Shown here in pieces: positions 17,535-26,568 of a stretch of DNA of 64,000 bases. The stretch lies in NCBI GenBank assembly GCA_905233765.1, contig CAJOCU010000020.1, forward strand, positions 1-64,000, written 5' to 3'. Made by a program: the position numbers and the translations under genes. The notes beneath the pieces are model-generated. The model searched no databases. It saw only the letters and a program-made list of their open reading frames with translations, and was not told the DNA's origin. Source of the stretch: an uncultured Bacteroidaceae bacterium. GTDB taxonomy: Bacteria > Bacteroidota > Bacteroidia > Bacteroidales > Bacteroidaceae. The first letter of the stretch is position 1, and each line of letters begins with the position of its first letter.

Positions 17535-19565
17535 ATGAAAAAACAAATTCTTAGAAATGCACTCCTTGCCCTCTGCGGAGGTGCCTTAACGCTCACAGCT
17601 TGCGTTGACAAGGATTATGACCTGAACAACCTGGATACGACGATGAAAATCGGCGATGGAACGCTGATGCTGCCCACGAGTAGCACAGAGGACATCAAAA
17701 TGGACAACCTGTTCACCCTGGAAGAGGGTGGCGCCGTTGTTAAAGCGGGCGACGGCACCTATTACCTGCACAAGGGAGGAGCTTCCACGGAACAGACGAT
17801 TCACATCGGCGAAATAAAGTTTGAATCGCCAACCATTAAAGGCTTCGAAAACAGAACCCTTAATGGTCAGGTTCCCGCTGCAACGACTAAGGCTTATGCA
17901 CCTGGCCCTATGGCAGACCCTGTTGTCTATCTGTGGGAATATCCTTTTGAAGAAAAGACAGAGATTAAATTTGATGAAAAAAGCTCAACTGATATTAATG
18001 CTGATGTGTTGAATATCAAGAAAATCGCCTTTGGGAACGACCAGAGGGTATCTTTCAAGCTTACCGTAAAAGATTATGGCACAAAGCTCAAGAACCTGCG
18101 CTTTGGAACACTGAGAATCGAACTTCCCCTTGGTTTCGTCATCTCAGAGGCCACCTATAATGACAATTATACTCCAGAGTTGACCACGAAACCCCAAGAA
18201 CTGGCCGATAAACAAGTGGTGTCCTTTGTCACAGAGCCTCTGTCACTGGCCAACACCCATGAAGCAATTATTGAGTTGAAGCTCGACAGCGCAAAAATGG
18301 AAAGCAACAGCTGTTTCTCCTTCCAAGCTGGCGCCACGCCTTTGAAAGACATGGGTAAGGTCAACATGCTGAAGAGCGAGGTCAAGATTCTTGGCGACCT
18401 GCATGTTGCAGACGAGGATATTAACTATGATGCTCTGACCCTAGAAGATTTGGCGCAGCTTGCTATTGGCAACTATGCCGCCGTACTTCCAACAGCCATC
18501 AAATTTGATGGAAAAGGCGAGTTCAAAAACAGTGTCTCATCCTCAGACAACAACCTATATATCAGCAAGTTTACAGGAACTATCCACCACGCGATCGATC
18601 AGATTGACGACATCAAGCTGAACAACCTGCCCGACTTCCTCACTGAGGACGATGTTAATCTGGACCTCTCTGCTCCCCAGCTCTTCCTGAAGGTGACCAC
18701 CAACCTGCCCACCGCAGCGACCATCCGTGGTCTGAAGATGACCTCCTATCCCAAGAATACGGAATATGAACCGACTTTGATTGCCATCGGCAGCGAGACA
18801 CAACCGGTGACCTTTGTACAAAGCCCAACCGGCTATGTCGTTCCCCTGGTGAAAGATAAAGACAATATTGACAAACCTGAAGAGTATTCAGCTTGCACCT
18901 ACGGCGACGCTATTGAAGTGACGAATCTGGAACAACTGCTGGTGAAAGTGCCTGATCACATGACTATCACCGGTAATGGAGAAGATGGCAAGCTGGTGGT
19001 AGAACTCAACAACTGCGTCGATCTGCCTGTCAACGCTGACTACAAAGTCCAGTTTGACTATCTGGCACACTGCAAACTGACATTCGGCCCCAACTTCCAG
19101 CTGGTTTACCGTTCTGACGAGACGGGCATAGATCTTGGCGACGGTCTTGACAAGATTGACTTCAACGCCTTGATCATTGAAGCACAAGTGAATACCACCA
19201 TACCTCTTGAGATTAATCTGGAAGCAACTCCTATTGACAAGGACGGCAATGTCGTCAACGGCTTGGTTATCGCCAAGCAGGTGCGCAATGGCAGCAGCTA
19301 CAAGGATGTGAACCCATTGATCCTTCGCGCCAATGCCGACGGAACAAAGGATGCCGACAAGATCAGACTACTCGTGAAGGCTACGAAAGGCAATGTCAAC
19401 GATTATCTCAAGGAGGGCCCGCATCAGTTTGATGGCCTCAAGTTGAAAGCCTCCCTCATCAACAATGACCCAGCCAACGTAGAAGCGCTGAAGGCGAACT
19501 CCTATATTAAACTGACCAATGTCCGCATCGGTGTGGATGGTGGTGTCACCATTCTCGACAAATAA
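17535..19565 (+). CDS. Large lipoprotein of unknown function
   Basis: Predicted lipoprotein, 676 aa: the signal peptide MKKQILRNALLALCGGALTL is followed by TAC, giving a lipidated Cys at residue 23, and then VDKDYDLNNLDTTMKIGDG. The mature part is predicted all-beta with repeated segments of similar style (IKFDGKGEFKN, ADYKVQFDYLAHCKLTFGP, KLKASLINND), suggesting several immunoglobulin-like or lipid-transfer-like sandwiches. I recognise no enzyme motif. A predicted outer-membrane barrel protein of the DUF5723 type starts 53 bases downstream with no terminator or promoter in between, so the two probably form an operon and may work together at the outer membrane (inference). Confidence 0.82.
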   Translation: MKKQILRNALLALCGGALTLTACVDKDYDLNNLDTTMKIGDGTLMLPTSSTEDIKMDNLFTLEEGGAVVKAGDGTYYLHKGGASTEQTIHIGEIKFESPTIKGFENRTLNGQVPAATTKAYAPGPMADPVVYLWEYPFEEKTEIKFDEKSSTDINADVLNIKKIAFGNDQRVSFKLTVKDYGTKLKNLRFGTLRIELPLGFVISEATYNDNYTPELTTKPQELADKQVVSFVTEPLSLANTHEAIIELKLDSAKMESNSCFSFQAGATPLKDMGKVNMLKSEVKILGDLHVADEDINYDALTLEDLAQLAIGNYAAVLPTAIKFDGKGEFKNSVSSSDNNLYISKFTGTIHHAIDQIDDIKLNNLPDFLTEDDVNLDLSAPQLFLKVTTNLPTAATIRGLKMTSYPKNTEYEPTLIAIGSETQPVTFVQSPTGYVVPLVKDKDNIDKPEEYSACTYGDAIEVTNLEQLLVKVPDHMTITGNGEDGKLVVELNNCVDLPVNADYKVQFDYLAHCKLTFGPNFQLVYRSDETGIDLGDGLDKIDFNALIIEAQVNTTIPLEINLEATPIDKDGNVVNGLVIAKQVRNGSSYKDVNPLILRANADGTKDADKIRLLVKATKGNVNDYLKEGPHQFDGLKLKASLINNDPANVEALKANSYIKLTNVRIGVDGGVTILDK

Positions 19566-19618
19566 TAAGCGGAATGCAGTAATTAAATGTTGAACAAAAA
19601 AAAGAAATATCTAAGCAT

Positions 19619-21067
19619 ATGAAAACAACGATAAGACTGACATTGGCCGCTTTCTCTTTCATGCTGACCGCTCCGGCCTTTGGACAACAATTCAGTAGCA
19701 GTTATTTCATGGAAGGCTCCATGTTCCGCCATGATCTGAACCCAGCCTTCGAAGCGCCCCAGAACTATGTGGCTATGCCGCTGCTGGGAAATTTGAACGT
19801 GGGCTTGAAGGGCAACCTTGGCTTAGGCGACGTCCTCTTCAACCGCAACGGCAAGACCGTCACCTATCTGCACCCAGATGTATCGCCTGCTGACGCGTTG
19901 CAAAACATCAACGATGACAACTTGTTCATCTTTGACCTCCGCACGCCGATTCTTGCTGGCGGCTTTGCAGCATGGAAGGGCTACAATACCATCGCCCTCA
20001 ACTTTCGCACAATGGCTGGCATCCACTTTGGAAAGGAACTCTTTGACCTGACCAAGAACCTGCAGAACCAGAACTACAACATCGGCTCCGCTGGCATCGA
20101 GGCTCAAGCCTTCGTGGAACTTGCCCTTGGACATAGTCATCAAATCGATGACCACTGGAGGGTTGGCGGTAAGCTGAAGTTCCTCATGGGTGGCGCACGT
20201 GCCAATGCTGAGCTGAAGAACTTGCAACTGAACCTGGAAAGCCCCAGCCGTTGGACCGCAAAAGCAGAAGCACGCATTGAGGCCAATGTCAGTGGACTTC
20301 AAGTGAACGAAAAACATGCGAGCTACAACGACGAGAGCAGAAATACGCAGATTGACCCCGCCACTCATGAGCGTTATGGCTACAACACGGTGGACAACGT
20401 CAAATTGGACAAATATGACATCAGCGGCTATGGTGCGGCCCTCGACCTCGGCGCTGTCTATGACTTCAAGGAGATAGTTCCCGGCCTGAAGGCCAGCGTC
20501 GGCGTACTTGACCTCGGTTTCATCTATTGGAACAACTCTCACGTCATCGAAAATAACGGTAAAGAATTCGTCTTTGATGGATTCCAGAATATCCGTGTGA
20601 AGGAAGGCAACGAGAACAACAAGACGCTCAGCAACCAAATCGACGACCTCGGCGACCGCCTGCAGGATCTCTATCGTCTGGAAAGCAAAGGTGATCAAGG
20701 CGGCACCATCGAAGGTATTGGCATCACGCTGAATGTCGGTGTGGAGTATGCCCTTCAGGCTTACGACAAGCTCCGTTTCGGCTTGCTATCCACCACACGC
20801 TTCCAAGGCGACTACACTTGGTATGAAGAGCGCGTAAGTGTGAACTTTGCCCCTTGCAACTGGTTCGACATGAACATCAACGGTGGTTACGGTTCCTTTG
20901 GCCCCTGCCTCGGTTGGATGCTCAATGTACATCCCGTCGGGTTCAACCTCTTCCTTGGTATGGACCACACCTTCTTCAAGGTTGCTAAGCCCTACATTCC
21001 TCTGAACAGCACGGCAGACTTCACCCTGGGTATCAGCTTCCCATTCAGCAAGCCGAAGAAATCCTAA
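19619..21067 (+). CDS. Predicted outer-membrane barrel protein, DUF5723-like
   Basis: 482 aa. A signal peptide ends APAFGQQ. Mature features are typical of Bacteroidetes barrel proteins of the DUF5723 type: an early FMEGSMFRHDLNPAFEAP, short amphipathic strands alternating with turns, LRFGLLSTTRFQGDYTWYE, and a C-terminal aromatic-ended strand pair (FTLGISFPFSKPKKS). Some of these proteins are annotated as type IX-related or porin-like, but no function is established here. It is the last gene before a strong terminator at 21128 and probably shares a transcript with the upstream lipoprotein. Confidence 0.78.
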   Translation: MKTTIRLTLAAFSFMLTAPAFGQQFSSSYFMEGSMFRHDLNPAFEAPQNYVAMPLLGNLNVGLKGNLGLGDVLFNRNGKTVTYLHPDVSPADALQNINDDNLFIFDLRTPILAGGFAAWKGYNTIALNFRTMAGIHFGKELFDLTKNLQNQNYNIGSAGIEAQAFVELALGHSHQIDDHWRVGGKLKFLMGGARANAELKNLQLNLESPSRWTAKAEARIEANVSGLQVNEKHASYNDESRNTQIDPATHERYGYNTVDNVKLDKYDISGYGAALDLGAVYDFKEIVPGLKASVGVLDLGFIYWNNSHVIENNGKEFVFDGFQNIRVKEGNENNKTLSNQIDDLGDRLQDLYRLESKGDQGGTIEGIGITLNVGVEYALQAYDKLRFGLLSTTRFQGDYTWYEERVSVNFAPCNWFDMNINGGYGSFGPCLGWMLNVHPVGFNLFLGMDHTFFKVAKPYIPLNSTADFTLGISFPFSKPKKS

Positions 21068-21127
21068 TAGAGCAGAACAACATCGCAAGAGTAATTTCCT
21101 GAAGGGATAAATCACTCATAAAACAAT

Positions 21128-21166
21128 CGGGGAACAGAGATTTTCATCAAAAATCTTTGTTCCCCG
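21128..21166 (+). terminator. Strong rho-independent terminator after the barrel gene
   Basis: A 17-bp stem with one G-U pair (CGGGGAACAGAGATTTT against its complement ending TTCCCCG) around a short loop, followed by TTTCTCTTT. Confidence 0.88.
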
Positions 21167-21186
21167 TTTCTCTTTATAGGGTTTCA

Positions 21187-21218
21187 TTTGGTTTTCCAAG
21201 ACCTTTAATGTAACTTTG
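21187..21218 (+). promoter_or_regulatory. Promoter of purL
   Basis: TTTG (21187-21190), 20 bases, then TAACTTTG (21211-21218): both boxes match the Bacteroidetes consensus perfectly at ideal spacing. The ATG is 30 bases downstream. I see no purine riboswitch-like structure in the short leader. Confidence 0.88.
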
Positions 21219-21247
21219 CACCCGAAATCCAAATCTTACATTTACTC

Positions 21248-24200
21248 ATGGCCATTTCTTTCTTCAGAACACCACAACAAACGATTATCGCCACACAGGC
21301 GAATCATGCTCTCACCACAGAAGAAGTTGACAAGCTTTGTTGGCTCTACGGTGGAGCCACACTCGTTGATGCCACTTCGCTCGACGGCACTTTCATCGGC
21401 CCTCGTCGCGAAATGATTACTCCGTGGAGCACCAATGCTGTGGAGATTACACAGAATATGGCTATCCAAGGGATTCAGCGCATCGAAGAATACTTCCCCT
21501 CAACCCTCGACCCTCAACCTTCAACCGACTATGACCCGATGCTTCAGCGCCTCTACAAAGGTCTTGACCAGGATATCTTCACGGTTAATATCCAGCCTGC
21601 ACCCATCCAGCACATCGAGAACCTGGAAGAGTACAACGAGCAGGAGGGCTTAGCATTATCGCCCGAAGAGATTGAATACCTGCACAAGGTAGAAGGACAG
21701 TTAGGCCGCAAGCTCACGGACTCCGAGGTCTTCGGCTTCGCACAGATTAATAGCGAGCACTGCCGTCACAAGATCTTCGGCGGCACCTTCATCATCGATG
21801 GCAAGGAGATGCCCAGCAGCCTCTTTGCAATGATCAAGCGCACGACGCAGGAGAACCCGCATAAGATTATCTCTGCCTATAAAGATAATGTGGCTTTCGC
21901 CGAAGGACCCGTTGTGGAGCAGTTCGCACCCGCTGACCATGCCACCAGCGACTGGTTCCGCGTGAAGGACATCGAGAGCGTCATCAGCATCAAGGCTGAG
22001 ACGCATAACTTCCCCACTACTGTAGAACCGTTCAACGGCGCCTCCACCGGTACGGGTGGTGAGATTCGCGACCGCATGGGTGGTGGCGTAGGATCCTGGC
22101 CAATTGCCGGCACGGCGGTGTACATGACCTCGTATCCGAGCAGCCAGCGCCCCTGGTTGTATCAGACACCCGAGCAGATTCTGATTAAGGCATCCAATGG
22201 CGCCAGCGACTTTGGCAACAAGTTCGGCCAGCCGCTCATCACAGGCTCTGTCCTCACCTTCGAGCACGAGGAGAACGGCGAGCAGTATGGCTACGACAAG
22301 GTCATTATGCTGGCAGGCGGTGTGGGCTATGGTACGAAGCGCGACTGCTTGAAGGGTACACCCGAGAAAGGCAACAAGATTGTCGTCGTGGGCGGTGACA
22401 ACTACCGCATCGGACTGGGCGGCGGCTCCGTGTCGAGCGTGGATACCGGTCGCTACAGCAGCGGTATCGAACTGAACGCTGTGCAGCGCGCCAACCCCGA
22501 GATGCAGAAGCGTGCTTATAACCTCGTGCGTTCACTCTGCGAGGAAGATGTCAACCCCGTCGTCAGCATCCACGACCACGGCTCGGCAGGTCATGTCAAC
22601 TGCCTCAGCGAGTTGGTGGAGGAATGTGGCGGCCTCATCGATATGACCAAGCTGCCCATCGGCGACCCGACGCTCTCCAGCAAGGAGATCATCGCCAACG
22701 AGAGTCAGGAGCGCATGGGCCTGCTCATCCAGGAGGAACATCTCGACCACGTCCGCGCTATTGCCGAGCGCGAGCGTGCTCCGCTCTATGTCGTCGGCGA
22801 GACCACGGGCGATGCCCACTTCGCCTTCGAACAGGGCGACGGCATCCGTCCCTTTGACCTCGACGTGGCTCAGATGTTCGGCCACTCACCCAAGACGGTG
22901 ATGGTGGATGAAACCGTGGAAAGGCGCTATGCACCAGTTGAGAGTTTAGAGCTGAGAGAGGAACAACCCTCAACCCTCAACCGCACGCTCGAGAGCGTGC
23001 TCTCGCTGGAAGCGGTGGCCTGCAAGGACTGGTTGACGAACAAAGTTGACCGTTCTGTGACGGGCAAGGTGGCACGCCAGCAATGTCAGGGCGAGTTGCA
23101 GTTGCCGCTCAGCGACTGTGGCGTTGTAGCCCTCGACTACAAAGGCAAGAAAGGTATTGCCACAGCACTGGGTCATGCGCCGCAGGCAGGCCTCGCAGAC
23201 CCCGCTGCTGGCTCTGTCCTCTCCGTGGCTGAGAGCTTGACGAACATCGTGTGGGCTCCGTTGGCCGAAGGACTTGACAGCGTCAGCCTCAGCGCCAACT
23301 GGATGTGGCCGTGCCGCTCGCAGAAGGGCGAGGATGCCCGTCTGTACAAGGCTGTGGAAGCGCTCTCTGAGTTCTGCTGCGCGCTGGAAATCAATGTGCC
23401 GACGGGCAAGGATAGCCTCTCTATGACGCAGAAATATCCCGATGGCACGAAAGTCATCGCTCCGGGTACGGTCATCGTGACCTCTGGTGGCGAGGTGAGT
23501 GACATCCGCAAAGTGGTAAGCCCTGTGCTAGCCGATGATCCGAAGAGCGCCCTTTACCACATAGACTTTTCATTCGACGAGTTGCGCCTCGGCGGCAGTG
23601 CCTATGCCCAGAGCAAGGGCAAGGTCGGGAGTGATGTCCCCACTTGCACGAACCCCGAATATTTCCGCGATGCGTTTGATGTGGTACAGGACTGCGTAAA
23701 GAAGGGGATGCTGTTGGCAGGTCACGACATCAGCGCCGGCGGTCTCATCACCACACTCCTGGAGATGTGCTTTGCCAACACCAAAGGTGGCTTGAAGATC
23801 AACCTCAACAACTTCGAGACCGCGGACATCACCAAGATCCTCTTCGCAGAGAACCCCGGCGTTGTCGTTCAGGTCAGTGCCAAGCACGAGGATGAGTTCA
23901 AGAAGTTGATGGAAGATGCTGGTGTGGGCTATATATATATTGGTGTACCCTCCAAGGAACGTTCGCTCCGCCTCCGCAAGGGCGATTTCGAGGAGACACT
24001 CGACATCGATTCCCTGCGCGACATCTGGTATGCTCCCTCACACCGCCTCGACCGCAAGCAAAGCATGAACGACTGCGCCGATGAACGCGCAAAAAACTAC
24101 AAACAACAGCCCCTGCAGTGGAAGATCAAGGGGGCTCCGTCTCCTGTGTCTGGCGATTCCATCGCCAGGGTGAAAGCTGCCATCATCCGCGAAAAGGGCA

Positions 24201-24916
24201 CGAACGGCGAGCGTGAGATGGCCTACAGCCTCTATCTGGCCGGCTTCGATGTGAAGGATGTGATGATGACCGACCTTATCACAGGTCGCGAGACGCTGGA
24301 CGACATCCAGATGATTGTCTTCTGCGGCGGCTTCTCGAACTCCGATGTCCTCGGCTCTGCCAAGGGTTGGGCTGGTGCCTTCCTCTACAATCCGAAGGCT
24401 AAGGCAGCTCTCGACCGCTTCTACGCCCGCCCCGACACGCTCTCACTGGGTATCTGCAATGGTTGCCAGCTGATGATCGAGCTGAACCTGCTTGGCCTGA
24501 AGGGCGAAGAGAAAATGCAGCACAACACCTCCCACAAATTCGAGTCCGCTTTCCTCGGTCTCACCATCCCCGAGAACAACAGCGTGATGTTGGGTTCGCT
24601 GGCTGGCAGCAAGCTCGGCATCTGGGTGGCTCACGGCGAGGGTAAGTTCCACCTGCCGCAGCCCGAAAGTGACTACCACGTGGTGGCGAAGTACAGCTAC
24701 GACCAATACCCCGGCAACCCCAACGGTTCCGACTACAGCGTCGCAGGTCTCTGCTCTGCTGATGGCCGTCATCTGGCGATGATGCCGCACCTGGAGCGTG
24801 CCATCTTCCCCTGGCAGTGCGCCTACTATCCCGCAGACCGTCGCAATGACGAGGCGACACCGTGGTTGCAAGCGTTTGTGAATGCAAGGAAGTGGTGCGA
24901 GGAGGCCATATGCTAA
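21248..24916 (+). CDS. purL: Phosphoribosylformylglycinamidine synthase, single-chain
   Basis: Large-type FGAM synthase of de novo purine synthesis (FGAR + Gln + ATP to FGAM); cytoplasmic, 1222 aa. Order: N-terminal substrate-channel domain, linker, first AIRS half (GFAQINSEHCRHKIFGG; ETHNFPTTVEPFNGASTGTGG), second AIRS half (SAGGLITTLLEMCFA), and the C-terminal glutaminase with the nucleophile Cys in LGICNGCQLM and the His in VAHGEGKFHLP. Two heptamer-repeat insertions are in frame: about residues 85-93 (21500-21527) and about residues 564-579 (22937-22983). The stop overlaps the next gene by 7 bases. purN lies elsewhere in the window, so purine genes are dispersed. Confidence 0.96.
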   Translation: MAISFFRTPQQTIIATQANHALTTEEVDKLCWLYGGATLVDATSLDGTFIGPRREMITPWSTNAVEITQNMAIQGIQRIEEYFPSTLDPQPSTDYDPMLQRLYKGLDQDIFTVNIQPAPIQHIENLEEYNEQEGLALSPEEIEYLHKVEGQLGRKLTDSEVFGFAQINSEHCRHKIFGGTFIIDGKEMPSSLFAMIKRTTQENPHKIISAYKDNVAFAEGPVVEQFAPADHATSDWFRVKDIESVISIKAETHNFPTTVEPFNGASTGTGGEIRDRMGGGVGSWPIAGTAVYMTSYPSSQRPWLYQTPEQILIKASNGASDFGNKFGQPLITGSVLTFEHEENGEQYGYDKVIMLAGGVGYGTKRDCLKGTPEKGNKIVVVGGDNYRIGLGGGSVSSVDTGRYSSGIELNAVQRANPEMQKRAYNLVRSLCEEDVNPVVSIHDHGSAGHVNCLSELVEECGGLIDMTKLPIGDPTLSSKEIIANESQERMGLLIQEEHLDHVRAIAERERAPLYVVGETTGDAHFAFEQGDGIRPFDLDVAQMFGHSPKTVMVDETVERRYAPVESLELREEQPSTLNRTLESVLSLEAVACKDWLTNKVDRSVTGKVARQQCQGELQLPLSDCGVVALDYKGKKGIATALGHAPQAGLADPAAGSVLSVAESLTNIVWAPLAEGLDSVSLSANWMWPCRSQKGEDARLYKAVEALSEFCCALEINVPTGKDSLSMTQKYPDGTKVIAPGTVIVTSGGEVSDIRKVVSPVLADDPKSALYHIDFSFDELRLGGSAYAQSKGKVGSDVPTCTNPEYFRDAFDVVQDCVKKGMLLAGHDISAGGLITTLLEMCFANTKGGLKINLNNFETADITKILFAENPGVVVQVSAKHEDEFKKLMEDAGVGYIYIGVPSKERSLRLRKGDFEETLDIDSLRDIWYAPSHRLDRKQSMNDCADERAKNYKQQPLQWKIKGAPSPVSGDSIARVKAAIIREKGTNGEREMAYSLYLAGFDVKDVMMTDLITGRETLDDIQMIVFCGGFSNSDVLGSAKGWAGAFLYNPKAKAALDRFYARPDTLSLGICNGCQLMIELNLLGLKGEEKMQHNTSHKFESAFLGLTIPENNSVMLGSLAGSKLGIWVAHGEGKFHLPQPESDYHVVAKYSYDQYPGNPNGSDYSVAGLCSADGRHLAMMPHLERAIFPWQCAYYPADRRNDEATPWLQAFVNARKWCEEAIC
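21500..21527. repeat. Heptamer repeat, 4 units, inside purL
   Basis: TCAACCC, TCGACCC, TCAACCT and TCAACCG back to back. Encodes STLDPQPST between EEYFP and DYDPM in the N-terminal domain. Confidence 0.8.
22937..22983. repeat. Mirror-orientation heptamer cluster inside purL
   Basis: GTTGAGA, GTTTAGA and GCTGAGA followed 12 bases later by TCAACCC and TCAACCG, so units of the same family face each other and could pair as a hairpin. Encodes VESLELREEQPSTLN, between the AIRS halves. Confidence 0.75.
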
Positions 24917-25449
24917 GCCTCTTTACCACCTTCTTCCACATCGGTCTCTTCACCATCGGTGGAGGGTATGCGATGATTCCGCTCATCGAGGCCAAAGTGG
25001 TGGATGAGAAGCAGTGGATTAGTCGCGAGGAGCTGCTAGACCTGATGGCGGTGGCGCAGTCGTGTCCCGGCATTTTCGCCGTGAACATCGCCATCTTCAT
25101 CGGCTACAAGATTCGTGGTACGTGGGGAGCCCTGCTCTCCACGCTCGGTTGTATCCTGCCTTCGTTCCTGATCATCCTCGCCATCGCCCTCTTCTTCCGT
25201 CAGTTTCAAGACAATATATGGGTGGCACGTGCCTTCCGCGGCATTCGCCCGTGCGTGGTAGCCCTCATCGCAGCGCCAACCTTCAAGATGGCGAAAACCG
25301 CTCAAATCAATCGTTACAATATTTGGATTCCCGTCCTCGGTGCCTTCCTCATTTGGATGTTCGGTGTATCTCCCATCTGGGTCATCGTTGTGGCCGGACT
25401 GGGTGGTTATCTGTATGGGAAATATATAACGGGAGAGTCTGCTTTATAA
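24910..25449 (+). CDS. Chromate transporter, short chain 1 (ChrA family)
   Basis: Half-size CHR-family membrane protein of 179 aa; such proteins work as pairs equivalent to one long ChrA. The N-terminal signature FFHIGLFTIGGGYAMIPLIE and the AQSCPGIFAVNIAIFIGY segment are the family fingerprints, with five or six hydrophobic helices. The start is ATG 24910, overlapping the purL stop by 7 bases; an earlier in-frame start lies wholly inside purL and adds non-membrane sequence. The second half follows after 2 bases. The natural substrate in an anaerobe is uncertain (chromate, sulfate or another anion). Confidence 0.88.
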   Translation: MLSLFTTFFHIGLFTIGGGYAMIPLIEAKVVDEKQWISREELLDLMAVAQSCPGIFAVNIAIFIGYKIRGTWGALLSTLGCILPSFLIILAIALFFRQFQDNIWVARAFRGIRPCVVALIAAPTFKMAKTAQINRYNIWIPVLGAFLIWMFGVSPIWVIVVAGLGGYLYGKYITGESAL

Positions 25450-25451
25450 AC

Positions 25452-26024
25452 ATGATTTACTTTCAACTCTTCTATACCTTCTTCCTCATCGGCCTGTTCG
25501 GCTTCGGTGGCGGTTACGCAATGATCTCTATGATACAAGGCGAGGTCGTGACGGGCCACCATTGGATGACGATGGGCGAATTCACAGACATCGTGGCCGT
25601 CTCGCAGATGACGCCCGGTCCTATCGGCATCAATTCAGCCACCTACGTGGGCTACACCGCGGTCGTCAATGCCGGTGGCGCTGAGTGGATGGGCATCCTC
25701 GGCTCTGCGACCGCAACCTTCGCTGTCATACTGCCGTCGTTCATCCTGATGCTACTCATCTCCAAGTTCCTGATGCAGTTCAAGCACCACCCTGCTGTGG
25801 AGCAGGTCTTTACGGGCCTCCGCCCTGCTGTCGTGGGATTGTTGGCTGCAGCCTGCCTGCTGCTGATGACACCCGAAAACTTCTCCACACCATCCGATTC
25901 CCCGTGGCAGTTCTGGATCAGCGTTGCCATTTTCATTGGCACGCTTATTGGCTGTCAAGTGTATAAGCTGAGTCCCATCCGCACCCTCCTCTTCTGTGCA
26001 CTCGTGGGAATCCTTTTATTCTAA
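25452..26024 (+). CDS. Chromate transporter, short chain 2 (ChrA family)
   Basis: Second half-size CHR-family protein, 190 aa. Family motifs are FFLIGLFGFGGGYAMISMIQ and SQMTPGPIGINSATYVGY, with six or so predicted helices. The start is ATG 25452, 2 bases after the stop of chain 1. A reading frame continues upstream inside chain 1 but has no coding character. Its stop codon (26022-26024) directly touches the stop of the convergent S4-domain gene (26025-26027), leaving no room for a conventional terminator. Confidence 0.88.
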   Translation: MIYFQLFYTFFLIGLFGFGGGYAMISMIQGEVVTGHHWMTMGEFTDIVAVSQMTPGPIGINSATYVGYTAVVNAGGAEWMGILGSATATFAVILPSFILMLLISKFLMQFKHHPAVEQVFTGLRPAVVGLLAAACLLLMTPENFSTPSDSPWQFWISVAIFIGTLIGCQVYKLSPIRTLLFCALVGILLF

Positions 26025-26525
26025 TTATTCATCTTCTTCCCCATCACCCATATCGAAGTCGAAATCAGAGAAGAAAATGGGGATGTCAGCCGCCTGTGCA
26101 TCAAAGTCATCAAGGGCACGACGTTCTTTCTTCGTGGGGCGACCAGTACCGCGAGCCCTACCAACAAAGCCACTAATACGATTCATCTCCAGCAATTCGT
26201 ACTGCTCTGGTGCGGTAACATTCTGCAGTATCTCTGGTATGAGCTTGGCACCCACGCGGTGCTCTATTGCCTGTAGGATACGGAAACTATAGGTAATAGG
26301 CGGCTTTCGGACATCGATGATATCTCCCACCTTCACCATTCGCGAGGGCTTCATCTGTGTTCCCCCTATACTCACCTGCCCCTTCTTACAGGCAGCAGCT
26401 GCCATGCTACGTGTCTTGAAGATGCGAGCGGCCCAAAGCCATTTGTCGAGGCGAGCAAGACCCACCCCCTTTCCCCTCCCGTCAGGGAGGGGGGAAGGCT
26501 GGCGCGATGTATTCTTCTCGTTCAT
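26025..26525 (-). CDS. S4-domain RNA-binding protein, Hsp15-like
   Basis: Small cytoplasmic RNA-binding protein of the Hsp15 family (in E. coli it binds stalled 50S subunits with nascent chain), 166 aa. The S4 domain starts at about residue 23 with LARLDKWLWAARIFKTRSMA, continues KKGQVSIGGTQMKPSRMVKVGD and is followed by a variable acidic tail (DFDFDMGDGEEDE). Residues about 7-22 (RQPSPLPDGRGKGVG) are encoded by a G/C-rich palindromic element, and homologues normally begin close to the LDKWLW segment. So the element extends the N terminus, or the real start lies elsewhere. It probably follows pth, which is upstream on the same strand with a 43-base gap. Confidence 0.88.
   Translation of the reverse strand: MNEKNTSRQPSPLPDGRGKGVGLARLDKWLWAARIFKTRSMAAAACKKGQVSIGGTQMKPSRMVKVGDIIDVRKPPITYSFRILQAIEHRVGAKLIPEILQNVTAPEQYELLEMNRISGFVGRARGTGRPTKKERRALDDFDAQAADIPIFFSDFDFDMGDGEEDE
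26462..26500. repeat. Palindromic element A1 in the 5' end of the S4-domain gene
   Basis: CCCCTCCC-GTCA-GGGAGGGG with flanks AGACCCACCCCCTTT and GGAAGGCTGG. It is the reverse-complement partner of the element at 26578-26616; the loops are GTCA and TGAC. Confidence 0.85.
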
Positions 26526-26568
26526 CTGTTTTTTGTAAATATACAGTCCACCACATGCCCTTTTGTCC

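Noticed and set aside
25062..25451. Longer version of chromate transporter chain 2
   Set aside because: The upstream part is the first chain read in another frame; the family motif begins just after ATG 25452.
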